Shown one piece after another: positions 1-9,722 of a stretch of DNA of 64,000 nucleotides. Location: assembly GCF_040822115.1 (NCBI RefSeq), contig NZ_CP162004.1, positions 3,767,001-3,831,000 on the forward strand, in the 5' to 3' direction. Both the position numbers and the translations under genes were made by a program. The notes below the pieces were generated by a model. The model saw only the letters and a list, made by a program, of their open reading frames with translations. It was not told the origin of the DNA and searched no databases. Position 1 is the first letter of the stretch; each line of letters begins with the position of its first letter. This DNA is from Flavobacterium sp. WC2421. Its GTDB lineage: Bacteria; Bacteroidota; Bacteroidia; Flavobacteriales; Flavobacteriaceae.

Positions 1-807
1 ACAAGGTACTCCGATGCAAATATCATTTTGACCGTACTCTCCTTCAACAAATACAGAGCAAGCAATCATTTTCTTTTGATCGTTTAATATACTATCTACT
101 AAAAAAGCAACTGATGCTCCAGGAGCATACCACGCTGATGTACCCAAAAGACCTGTAAGTGTTGCTCCACCAACCATAGTACTTGCAGCTACTTTTTGCA
201 AAGCCTCTTCTGAAAGAAATTGAGAAACAGGTATACCATTATAAGAAGCCAAACGAGTCAATGGAATCATCGTCGTATCTCCATGTCCTCCTATAACCAT
301 TGCTGAAATATCATTTGCTGGTTTACCTAAAGCCATAGACAAATAAGTTCTAAAACGAGAACTATCTAATGCTCCACCCATACCAATTATTCTATTTTTA
401 GGCAATCCAGTTGATTTTAATGCTAAATATGTCATAGTATCCATTGGATTAGAAACAACTACAATAACTGCTTCTGGAGAAAATTCAAGTACATTTTCGG
501 CAACTGTCTTAACAATTCCCGCATTAATTCCTATTAATTCTTCACGAGTCATTCCTGGTTTTCTAGGAATTCCAGAAGTAATAACTACTACATCACTATT
601 AGCAGTTTTAGAGTAATCATTAGTAACACCAGATACCTTAGTATTAAAACCCGTATTGGTAGCACACTGCATAATATCCAACGCTTTTCCTTCAGCAAAT
701 CCTTCTTTAATATCTAATAACACTACTTCACTTACAATTCCTCTATAAGAAATCACATCCGCACAAGTAGCACCTACATTCCCTGCCCCTACAATAGTAA
801 CTTTCAT
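1..807 (-). CDS. mdh: Malate dehydrogenase (partial, C-terminus beyond window)
   Basis: Reading the minus strand from the ATG at 805-807 gives an open frame of 269 codons that runs off the window at base 1. It starts with a Rossmann dinucleotide-binding motif (VGAGNVG) and contains the substrate loop region (SGIPRKPGMTREEL), the VSNPMD segment and the catalytic histidine motif GGHGDT. These define an NAD-dependent malate/lactate dehydrogenase of the bacterial MDH type, which interconverts malate and oxaloacetate in the TCA cycle in the cytosol. Family members are about 310 aa, so roughly 40 C-terminal residues lie outside. It sits downstream of gyrB on the same strand, 67 bp away. Confidence 0.95.
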   Translation of the reverse strand, partial: MKVTIVGAGNVGATCADVISYRGIVSEVVLLDIKEGFAEGKALDIMQCATNTGFNTKVSGVTNDYSKTANSDVVVITSGIPRKPGMTREELIGINAGIVKTVAENVLEFSPEAVIVVVSNPMDTMTYLALKSTGLPKNRIIGMGGALDSSRFRTYLSMALGKPANDISAMVIGGHGDTTMIPLTRLASYNGIPVSQFLSEEALQKVAASTMVGGATLTGLLGTSAWYAPGASVAFLVDSILNDQKKMIACSVFVEGEYGQNDICIGVPC

Positions 808-849
808 ATTTTATGGTTTATCGGTTGTTTGTTAATTTTATTTTAATCT

Positions 850-869
850 AAAACAATACTAATTGTTTT
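850..869 (-). terminator. Weak hairpin after gyrB
   Basis: An 8-bp perfect stem (AAAACAAT / ATTGTTTT, loop of 4) begins 6 bp after the gyrB stop codon on the minus strand. The stem is entirely AT-rich and the following T run is short, so it would be a weak terminator at best. It lies between gyrB and mdh. Confidence 0.3.
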
Positions 870-874
870 TATGG

Positions 875-2842
<1,968 letters not shown>

Positions 2843-2858
2843 CTATTTGTCTAACACG

Positions 2859-2866
2859 CAAATATA
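2859..2866 (-). promoter_or_regulatory. Candidate -7 element for gyrB
   Basis: On the minus strand the sequence TATATTTG matches the Bacteroidota -7 consensus TAnnTTTG and lies about 40 bp upstream of the gyrB ATG. No good TTG is seen at the -33 position, so this is a suggestion only. Confidence 0.35.
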
Positions 2867-2944
2867 TAAAAACACAAACTATATAACCGTTAAAATCATG
2901 TTTTAAGCGGTTAAGTTATTAACATAATGTTGATTTTTTAACAT

Positions 2945-2972
2945 AAAAAAACGCTCTCAAAACTGAGAACGT
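2945..2972 (-). terminator. Rho-independent terminator of the first asparagine synthetase gene
   Basis: Just past the stop codon at 2999, the minus strand forms a hairpin (ACGttCTCA, short loop, TGAGagCGT; 2951-2972) followed by a run of T (2945-2950 read as A on the plus strand). It ends transcription of the gene at 2999-4615. Confidence 0.75.
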
Positions 2973-2998
2973 CTTTATTTTCATGAAAAGTTGTTTTA

Positions 2999-4615
2999 TC
3001 AAACAATAATTCTTGTTTTTGCAATTTCTATATCTGCTTTTACGTGAGCCGCATTTGCTCTTCCGCTTGGATCTTCATTTTCCTGCCATTTTGGAATCCA
3101 TTTTCTCACTGTTTGAGCAGCACTTTGTTGTGGGAAATATTTATGAAAAATAGACCTGTAAAAATACGCTTCTTTTGTTGTTGGAGCATTATATTGAAAC
3201 TCTGTAGCAGCTCCAGCTAATTGCTCATCAGTCACTTGTAAAGAACAATAACTTATCAATTCATCAATCCAATTGTAACCCACCCCGTCTGAAAACTGTT
3301 CTTTTTGCCTCCATAAAACATCATCTGGAAGATAAGGATCATCTGGTGTATCAAATGCTTTTCTTAAAATATATTTTTCTTTACCATCATATGTTTTAGG
3401 CATTTTTTCTTCTGCTTTTACTCGAATAGCAACATCTAAAAATGCTTTATCCAGGTAAGGAACTCTAGTTTCTAATCCATGTGCCATTGTCGATTTATCC
3501 GCTCTTAATAAATCGGCAGTAAATAATTTCTGAACTCTTTCGATTGTTTCTTTTTGAAAATCTTCGGCTGACGGAGCATTTCTAAAATACAAATACCCTC
3601 CAAAAATCTCATCAGCACCTTCTCCTGAAAGTACCACTTTTACACCTAAATCCGTAATAGCCTTCGACAAGAAATACATTGGAGTACTCGCTCTGATCGA
3701 AGTTAGATCATAGGTTTCTAAATTCCATATTAATTTCTCTAACACTTCCAAACCTTCCTCTACAGTGAAGTAAATTTCATGATGTTCAGTCCCTAAAAAA
3801 GCAGCTACTTTTCTTGCAGCAACGGTATCTGGTGCATTAACATCTAAACCTATAGAAAACGAATGCAGTTTTTTTCCGCTTTCCGCCAATAATCTTGAAG
3901 CAATTGCTGAAGTTAATGAGGAATCTAAACCGCCTGACAGCAATACCCCAATAGGCACATCACTCATTAAACGCTTGCGGGTTGCTTCTGTCAAAGATTC
4001 TCTTATTGCAATCAAATCTAAATTTTGATCTGCATTTAAATAATCTTCATATTCTGGTTGATAGTACTTTACAAAACCTGTTTTTCCTGTATAATAATGT
4101 CCCGGAGGAAATGTTGCAAATGTTTTACATTGATCTGAGATAGATTTCATTTCAGATGAAAAATAAATTCTTCCCCTTTCATCTAATCCATAATATAACG
4201 GTTTTACACCCATAGGATCTCTACCAGCGATATAGTCATCTCCGTCAACAATTACAAATGCCCAGTCTCCATCAAGCATATTACAAAAGTCATAACCAAA
4301 CTCTTCATACAAATGAACAATTACTTCCGAGTCGGATTTAGTTCTAAAAGTATGATTTTTCAAAATACCATCTCTCAATTCTTGATGATTGTATATCTCT
4401 CCGTTATGGATCATATACGCTGATTTAGTTCCTTGTATAGGCTGTTTCCCTGAATGTAGGTCAATTATAGACAAACGTTCATGACTTAAAATATGTCCTT
4501 TTTCAGTAACATGCAAATCGCTTTCGTCAGGGCCACGATGTGACATTCTTTTAGAAAGTTCCATAACAAGTTTCTCCTCTTTACCTTTCCCTATAATGGC
4601 TAATATTCCGCACAT
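2999..4615 (-). CDS. asnB: Asparagine synthetase B (glutamine-hydrolysing), paralog 1
   Basis: The protein converts aspartate to asparagine using ATP and glutamine. Cys2 after the initiator Met is the class II glutaminase nucleophile. RGPD (about 32-35), HNGEIYNH and the SDSEV segment belong to the glutaminase domain. The synthetase domain has the PP-loop SGGLDSS (about 226-232) and the SGEGADE motif. At 538 aa the length is normal. A second full-length paralog lies at 6574-8250, and both genes carry an almost identical motif upstream (4654-4675 and 8298-8319). All catalytic residues appear intact in both copies, so neither looks like a pseudogene. Confidence 0.95.
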   Translation of the reverse strand: MCGILAIIGKGKEEKLVMELSKRMSHRGPDESDLHVTEKGHILSHERLSIIDLHSGKQPIQGTKSAYMIHNGEIYNHQELRDGILKNHTFRTKSDSEVIVHLYEEFGYDFCNMLDGDWAFVIVDGDDYIAGRDPMGVKPLYYGLDERGRIYFSSEMKSISDQCKTFATFPPGHYYTGKTGFVKYYQPEYEDYLNADQNLDLIAIRESLTEATRKRLMSDVPIGVLLSGGLDSSLTSAIASRLLAESGKKLHSFSIGLDVNAPDTVAARKVAAFLGTEHHEIYFTVEEGLEVLEKLIWNLETYDLTSIRASTPMYFLSKAITDLGVKVVLSGEGADEIFGGYLYFRNAPSAEDFQKETIERVQKLFTADLLRADKSTMAHGLETRVPYLDKAFLDVAIRVKAEEKMPKTYDGKEKYILRKAFDTPDDPYLPDDVLWRQKEQFSDGVGYNWIDELISYCSLQVTDEQLAGAATEFQYNAPTTKEAYFYRSIFHKYFPQQSAAQTVRKWIPKWQENEDPSGRANAAHVKADIEIAKTRIIV

Positions 4616-4653
4616 AAATCTATTTATTAATATTTTAATTCACCTTAATAAAA

Positions 4654-4675
4654 CAAAGATGTACCATCAGTTACA
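4654..4675 (-). promoter_or_regulatory. Promoter motif shared with the second asnB
   Basis: On the minus strand, 38 bp before the asnB start, lies TGTAACTG followed by 6 variable bases and CATCTTTG. CATCTTTG is one base away from the Bacteroidota -7 box TAnnTTTG, and a TTG lies 18 bp upstream of it. The same 22-bp block recurs before the second asnB (8298-8319) with 18 of 22 positions identical. Confidence 0.5.
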
Positions 4676-4810
4676 AATACAAAAGACAATACTAGTATTT
4701 AATTATAAAAAATTACAAAAAAAGTAGATTTACATCAAATATGTAATACAAAAGCATGTAAAATCGATCATTATGTTATCTACTCTCAACCTCTTTTTAC
4801 AAACTGCATT

Positions 4811-6436
4811 TTATTTTACTTTAACCCCTTTTATATACGTCCTAGATGCTTTCATCTCCAGAATTTCGCTATCAATAATCTTCATAATATCTCTATCAAA
4901 AATAACAAAATCTGCCCATTTCCCAACTTCTAGACTTCCTTTTTCTTTTTCTTCAAAATTAGAGTAAGCAGCCCAAATCGTCATTCCTTTCAAAGTCTCT
5001 TCTCTAGTCAATGCATTTTCCATTTGAAAACCTCCTTTTGGATATCCCTTACTGTCTTTTCTTGCTACCGCTGCATGAAAAGTCAACATGGGGTTTACCT
5101 CTTCAACCGGAAAATCAGTACCTAATGCAATAACTCCCGCTTTGTCCAATAATTTTTTATAAGCATATGCATTCTTTAATCGGTCTTTTCCTAAACGATC
5201 TCCTGCCCAATACATATCTGAAGTTGCATGTGTGGGTTGTACCGAAGGAATAATTCCCGTCTTGAAATAATCAAAATCTTGTTCTCTCAAAACTTGAGCA
5301 TGTTCAATTTTCCATCTTCGATCTTTCTTACCTGTTAATGCTTCTTTATATATCTTCAGCAAAACTGTATTTGCCGAATCACCTATAGCATGCGAATTCA
5401 ATTGAAAGTCTGAATTAGCTATTTGTTGCGCAACTGATTTCAACTGAGTTATCGACGAAAGCAATGCTCCAAACTGCTTCGGCATATCCGAATATGCTTT
5501 GTGTAAACAAGCACCACGAGATCCCAAAGCACCATCACCGTACATTTTAAAAGAACGAACATCTAAATTATCTGTTTTGTATATTCCTTTTTTCAAATAC
5601 AAATCAATGTTTTTTTGATTAGCGGTAACCATAGCATAAACATTTAATTTCATCGCTTTTGCCTTTTGCAAGCTATCCATTAAATTGATAATATCTGGAT
5701 CTAAACCCGCATCATTTACTGTAGTTAATCCATAATCAAACATTACCTTTTCAGCATCTAGTAAAGCAGCAATTTGAGTTTTACGACTTGGTTTTGGAAT
5801 TATATTAAAAACCAACTCCATCGGATTATCAATTAAAATCCCTGTAGGCTCACCGTCTTTAATTTCAATTTGACCACCCACCGCTTTTGTATGTTTTGTA
5901 ATTCCAGCCAATGCCAAAACTTTACTATTTACAATTATTGCATGACCATCTACTCTATTCAGTACCACAGGCGTATCAGGGAAATATTTATCTAAAATAG
6001 CTTTAGAAGGAAATTCTTTTACACTCCAATCGTTTTGGTCCCATCCATTTCCAACAATGAAATTTGATTTTTTTTCTTTTTGAAAAGCTTGAATGCGCTG
6101 TATCACCTCTATCATACTTTTTGTCCCACGTAAATCAACTTCTTGCAGACTTAGTCCAAAACCATAAAAATGACAATGCGCATCGATTAAACCTGGATAA
6201 ATAAATTTACCTTTTGCATCTACATTTTTATCTGATTGAAAATTATTTTGTATTTGAGCATTCGAACCTATTCCAACAATTTTACCATTCTTTATTGCCA
6301 TAGCTTGAGCAGTGTCAAAAGCTTTGTCAACTTTATAAATAGTTGCGTCTGTAACAATCAAATCAACCGAAGTCTTCATGTTTTTTAAACAAGAACTAAG
6401 GGAAAACAATATAAGGATGACAACAAAACGTCTCAT
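4811..6436 (-). CDS. Amidohydrolase-family lipoprotein (YtcJ-like)
   Basis: This is a metal-dependent hydrolase of the amidohydrolase 3 (YtcJ-like) group; the substrate cannot be told. The start is set at the ATG at 6434-6436, because it begins a lipoprotein signal peptide (MRRFVVILILFSLSSC, lipid-modified Cys16). The longer frame to 6547 would start inside the terminator of the next gene. The mature protein has the metal motif DAHCH (His87, His89), NSHAIGD, an IEHAQ histidine and the late aspartate in GTDFPVEE. It has 541 aa and is probably anchored in a membrane facing the periplasm. It sits between two asparagine synthetase genes, but nothing in the sequence ties it to asparagine. Confidence 0.85.
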   Translation of the reverse strand: MRRFVVILILFSLSSCLKNMKTSVDLIVTDATIYKVDKAFDTAQAMAIKNGKIVGIGSNAQIQNNFQSDKNVDAKGKFIYPGLIDAHCHFYGFGLSLQEVDLRGTKSMIEVIQRIQAFQKEKKSNFIVGNGWDQNDWSVKEFPSKAILDKYFPDTPVVLNRVDGHAIIVNSKVLALAGITKHTKAVGGQIEIKDGEPTGILIDNPMELVFNIIPKPSRKTQIAALLDAEKVMFDYGLTTVNDAGLDPDIINLMDSLQKAKAMKLNVYAMVTANQKNIDLYLKKGIYKTDNLDVRSFKMYGDGALGSRGACLHKAYSDMPKQFGALLSSITQLKSVAQQIANSDFQLNSHAIGDSANTVLLKIYKEALTGKKDRRWKIEHAQVLREQDFDYFKTGIIPSVQPTHATSDMYWAGDRLGKDRLKNAYAYKKLLDKAGVIALGTDFPVEEVNPMLTFHAAVARKDSKGYPKGGFQMENALTREETLKGMTIWAAYSNFEEKEKGSLEVGKWADFVIFDRDIMKIIDSEILEMKASRTYIKGVKVK

Positions 6437-6520
6437 GGTGTGTATTTTAGATTGGCTAATATAAAAAAGAAGACTTATATAAAAAAATGCTCTTAAATTA
6501 TTTTCTAAAATGGCTAAATA

Positions 6521-6552
6521 AAAAATGCTCCCAAAATTTGGGAGCATTTTTT
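6521..6552 (-). terminator. Terminator of the second asparagine synthetase gene
   Basis: A perfect 11-bp stem (ATGCTCCCAAA at 6525-6535 with TTTGGGAGCAT at 6537-6547) is flanked by A and T runs. It follows the stop codon at 6574 on the minus strand. Confidence 0.8.
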
Positions 6553-6573
6553 AATCAATAAATAATTTTAAAA

Positions 6574-8250
6574 TTATGCTTTTACATAAGAATCAGTATG
6601 AACATTAGCCACTGCTCTTCCAGAAGGATCGTTCATGTTTTTGAATGCTTCATCCCACTCTAATGCAATTTTTGTACTACAAGCTACGCTTGCTTCTTGT
6701 GGTACACATAAAGCGGCTGCATCACTTGGAAAATGTTCTGTAAAAATAGAACGGTAGTAATATTCCTCTTTTGATGTTGGAGTTTGTAATGGAAACTTAT
6801 ATTTAGCATTTGCTAATTGTTCATCAGAAACTTCAACAGCTACTACTTCTTTTAACTTATCAATCCAACCGTATCCAACACCATCACTAAACTGTTCTTT
6901 TTGTCTCCAAGCTACACTTGGTGGCAACATCTCTTCAAATGCTTTACGTACTACCCATTTCTCCATTGGGTGTTCTTTGTTAATCATTTTATCTTGTGGG
7001 TTGATTCGCATTGCCACATCCATAAACTCTTTGTCTAAGAATGGCACACGCCCTTCAATTCCCCAAGCTGCTAAACTTTTGTTTGCTCTTAAACAATCGT
7101 ACATGTGTAGTTTTCCTAATTTACGTACGTTTTCTTCATGAAATTCCTGTGCGTTTGGTGCTTTATGGAAGTATAAATACCCTCCAAACAACTCATCAGC
7201 ACCTTCACCTGACAATACCATTTTGATCCCCATTGATTTAATCACTCTTGCCATTAACCACATTGGTGTCGATGCTCTAATCGTAGTTACATCATACGTT
7301 TCTAAGTTGTAAATTACATCTTTAACAGCATCTAAACCTTCTTGAATAGTAAACTTAATTTCATGATGAATGGTTCCAATATGATCTGCCACTATTTGAG
7401 CAGCTGCTAAATCTGGAGAACCCTCTAGTCCTACAGAGAAAGAATGCAATTGTGGGTACCAAGCATCAGCAGTATCTCCTGATTCTATACGTTTTTGAGC
7501 ATATTTTTTAGCTACAGCCGAAGTAATCGATGAATCTAATCCTCCAGAAAGTAACACTCCGTAAGGAACATCACTCATTAATTGTCTGTGAACCGCAGCT
7601 TCAAGCGCTACTTTGATATCTTGAATGTTTGTTTCATTGTCTTTTACAGCATCATATTCTGTCCAGTCTCTTTTATACCATTGTACAAATTCACCATCTT
7701 TACTTGTCATATAATGTCCTGGAGGAAACAATTGTATTTTTGTGCAATATCCTTCTAAAGCTTTCAATTCAGAAGCCACATAAAAAGTACCGTGTTGGTC
7801 CCAACCAATATATAATGGAATAATCCCCATATGGTCACGAGCTACAAAATACTCATCTTTATCTACATCATAAATTGCAAATCCAAAAATCCCGTTCATT
7901 TCATCTATAAAATGAGGCCCTTTTTCTTTGTAAAGTGCTAGAATAACTTCACAGTCACTTTCTGTTTGAAAGTTATATTTCCCTTCAAATTGTTTGCGTA
8001 ATGCTCTATGGTTATAGATTTCTCCATTGGCAGCCAAAACTAATTTACCATCTTCACTAAACAATGGTTGTTTTCCTGAAGCTGGATCCACAATCGCCAA
8101 ACGCTCATGAGACATAATCGCTTTTTCATTGCTATAAATTCCACTCCAGTCTGGTCCACGGTGACGAATAATTTTAGACATTTCTAATACTTGCGGTCTT
8201 AAAACTTCTGCTTTTTGTTTTAGATCAAAGGCACATACGATTCCACACAT
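6574..8250 (-). CDS. asnB: Asparagine synthetase B (glutamine-hydrolysing), paralog 2
   Basis: This is a second complete glutamine-dependent asparagine synthetase of 558 aa. It has the N-terminal Cys2 nucleophile (MCGIV), RGPD, NGEIYNH, the PP-loop SGGLDSS (about 233-239) and SGEGADE. It aligns end to end with the product of 2999-4615 and looks about half identical by eye, differing by small insertions such as the one after the PP-loop region. The two genes face the same way, are separated by an amidohydrolase gene, and have their own terminators and a shared upstream motif. They may differ in regulation or kinetics; the sequence does not show which copy is dominant. Confidence 0.95.
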   Translation of the reverse strand: MCGIVCAFDLKQKAEVLRPQVLEMSKIIRHRGPDWSGIYSNEKAIMSHERLAIVDPASGKQPLFSEDGKLVLAANGEIYNHRALRKQFEGKYNFQTESDCEVILALYKEKGPHFIDEMNGIFGFAIYDVDKDEYFVARDHMGIIPLYIGWDQHGTFYVASELKALEGYCTKIQLFPPGHYMTSKDGEFVQWYKRDWTEYDAVKDNETNIQDIKVALEAAVHRQLMSDVPYGVLLSGGLDSSITSAVAKKYAQKRIESGDTADAWYPQLHSFSVGLEGSPDLAAAQIVADHIGTIHHEIKFTIQEGLDAVKDVIYNLETYDVTTIRASTPMWLMARVIKSMGIKMVLSGEGADELFGGYLYFHKAPNAQEFHEENVRKLGKLHMYDCLRANKSLAAWGIEGRVPFLDKEFMDVAMRINPQDKMINKEHPMEKWVVRKAFEEMLPPSVAWRQKEQFSDGVGYGWIDKLKEVVAVEVSDEQLANAKYKFPLQTPTSKEEYYYRSIFTEHFPSDAAALCVPQEASVACSTKIALEWDEAFKNMNDPSGRAVANVHTDSYVKA

Positions 8251-8297
8251 AACACTATATTTTTATATTTTTTTTGATTTTATTTTTTTTGATGAAG

Positions 8298-8319
8298 CAA
8301 AGATGCAATAACAGTTACA
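8298..8319 (-). promoter_or_regulatory. Promoter motif shared with the first asnB
   Basis: On the minus strand, 47 bp before the start, lies TGTAACTG, six variable bases, then CATCTTTG. It matches the block upstream of the other asnB (4654-4675) at 18 of 22 positions. Here the -33 position reads TTC/TTT instead of TTG. Confidence 0.5.
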
Positions 8320-8438
8320 TTTGAAAAACACTAACAGCAATTATAGTTATAAATTAAAACTTAAATCGATGTTTTAAATTAAATTAGTAATCAAAAGCTA
8401 TTGAAAATCGTTAGCAAGTTAAAAATCATAATTTATCA

Positions 8439-8888
8439 TTATAAAATAGCTTCTATCAAATACTTTGTAGTGTTAATCTCAAACCCAAACCCTACTTTAT
8501 TCCCCATTAGTTTACTTCCCAATGGTGATTGAGGTGACAAAGCAATTACATTAACTCCTTCAATAGTAATTTTTGGCAGTGCTAAACTGAGATACAAATA
8601 AATCCCATTGGCTTTAACTAAGCTACCCACAATAATAGTTTCAGCGGTTTTAGTCGAATCAATTTTATCCAGTACTGCTTTTTGAGTAAGCACTTCCTTC
8701 AATTTAGTATTGAGTTTTTCTTGTTCGATGTGCATCATGGACAGCGCTGTTTCATGTTTATCCCCAGCAGATCCTTTGGCATCATTCTTAGAATCTTCAG
8801 TAAGTGCCGTTATCATATCTCTAAAAACATCCATTCTATCTTGAACCAATTGTAAGTAGTACTGATGTATTTTTTGTTTAAATGTCAT
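8439..8888 (-). CDS. GreA/GreB C-terminal-domain-like protein
   Basis: This 149-aa cytosolic protein has an N-terminal helical, partly coiled-coil half (about 1-75). The C-terminal part (about 88-149, with GSLVKANGIYLYL, SPQSPLGSKLMGNKVG) resembles the FKBP-like C-terminal domain of transcript cleavage factors GreA/GreB. The acidic tip seen in true GreA coiled coils is not obvious, so it may bind RNA polymerase without acting as a cleavage factor. Homologs in flavobacteria are sometimes labelled 3-oxoacyl-ACP synthase, which the sequence does not support. It stands alone, convergent with nothing, and is transcribed away from the next gene at 9104. Confidence 0.55.
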   Translation of the reverse strand: MTFKQKIHQYYLQLVQDRMDVFRDMITALTEDSKNDAKGSAGDKHETALSMMHIEQEKLNTKLKEVLTQKAVLDKIDSTKTAETIIVGSLVKANGIYLYLSLALPKITIEGVNVIALSPQSPLGSKLMGNKVGFGFEINTTKYLIEAIL

Positions 8889-9058
8889 GTTTCTTTTTAA
8901 ATTTATAATAGATAGAGCACTAATTGAAATATCACTGAGTTCGCTACTTCATGCGACCAAAGTTAACGTATTATTCCAAAATTGCGCCATATTTTCCAAA
9001 CTCCAACTCATTTATTTACTAAATTTTAACATGAATTTTTAACTTTATAAAAAGACAA

Positions 9059-9092
9059 TTGATAATTTTAACATTCTAATCATATAACTTTA
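9059..9092 (+). promoter_or_regulatory. Candidate promoter of the DUF2911 gene
   Basis: TTG at 9059-9061 is followed, 23 bp later, by TAACTTTA (9085-9092), one base from the TAnnTTTG consensus. The ATG is 11 bp further on. The spacing is at the long end for Bacteroidota. Confidence 0.3.
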
Positions 9093-9103
9093 TAATACAT
9101 ACT

Positions 9104-9649
9104 ATGAAAAAATCGACACTTGTAGCTACAGTAGCCTTTGCTTTTACATTGCTTTTATCTTCGAATGCAAATGCTCAAAAATTTCCCGACCTAGATAAAA
9201 GTCCAATGGACGTCGCCTCATTCCCTACTGATTATAAAAATCCTGCCAAAATTGCTAAAGTAACCTACAGCAGACCTCAACTAAAAGGACGTAGTTTAGA
9301 CGAACTAGCTCCAAACGGAAAAGTATGGAGAACTGGTGCTAATGAAGCTACCGAAATTACTTTTTTTAAGGATGTAACTCTAGGAAGCACTAAAATTAAA
9401 GCGGGTACTTATACATTATATACCATTCCTGAAAAAGACAAGTACACTGTTATTATCAACAAAGACTTAAATGTTTGGGGAGCTTATTTTTATAAAGAAG
9501 AAAATGATGTAGCGAGACTAACCATTCCTGTAACCGAAGGAAAAGAATCACTTGAATCACTTTCTATGGTTTTTACCAAAACGGATAAGGGAATTGAATT
9601 GAATATGGGTTGGGACAAAGTGAGAATTGCTATTCCTTTCTCAGAATAA
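9104..9649 (+). CDS. DUF2911 domain secreted protein
   Basis: The 181-aa product starts with a signal peptide (MKKSTLVATVAFAFTLLLSSNANA, cleavage about residue 25) and is exported, probably to the periplasm. The rest is one DUF2911 domain, recognised from YSRPQLKGR, GKVWRTGANEATEITF, AGTYTLYTIP and the W-G-AY segment. The function of the family is not known to me. The gene is single, with its own promoter candidate and a strong bidirectional terminator 22 bp after its stop. Confidence 0.8.
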   Translation: MKKSTLVATVAFAFTLLLSSNANAQKFPDLDKSPMDVASFPTDYKNPAKIAKVTYSRPQLKGRSLDELAPNGKVWRTGANEATEITFFKDVTLGSTKIKAGTYTLYTIPEKDKYTVIINKDLNVWGAYFYKEENDVARLTIPVTEGKESLESLSMVFTKTDKGIELNMGWDKVRIAIPFSE

Positions 9650-9670
9650 TAATTTATTAAACCTAAAAAA

Positions 9671-9696
9671 ATAGGCTTCCTTATCAGGAAGCCTAT
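9671..9696. terminator. Bidirectional terminator
   Basis: An 11-bp perfect stem (ATAGGCTTCCT at 9671-9681 with AGGAAGCCTAT at 9686-9696) has a 4-base loop, A residues on the left and T residues on the right. It can end both the DUF2911 gene (plus) and the barrel gene at 9723 (minus). Confidence 0.9.
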
Positions 9697-9722
9697 TTTT
9701 TTTGTCTTAGAAATTAAATCGA

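Noticed and set aside
6437..6547. Longer start for the amidohydrolase (extra 37 residues)
   Set aside because: The added stretch starts inside the terminator stem of the upstream gene and hides a clean lipoprotein signal peptide starting at 6436.
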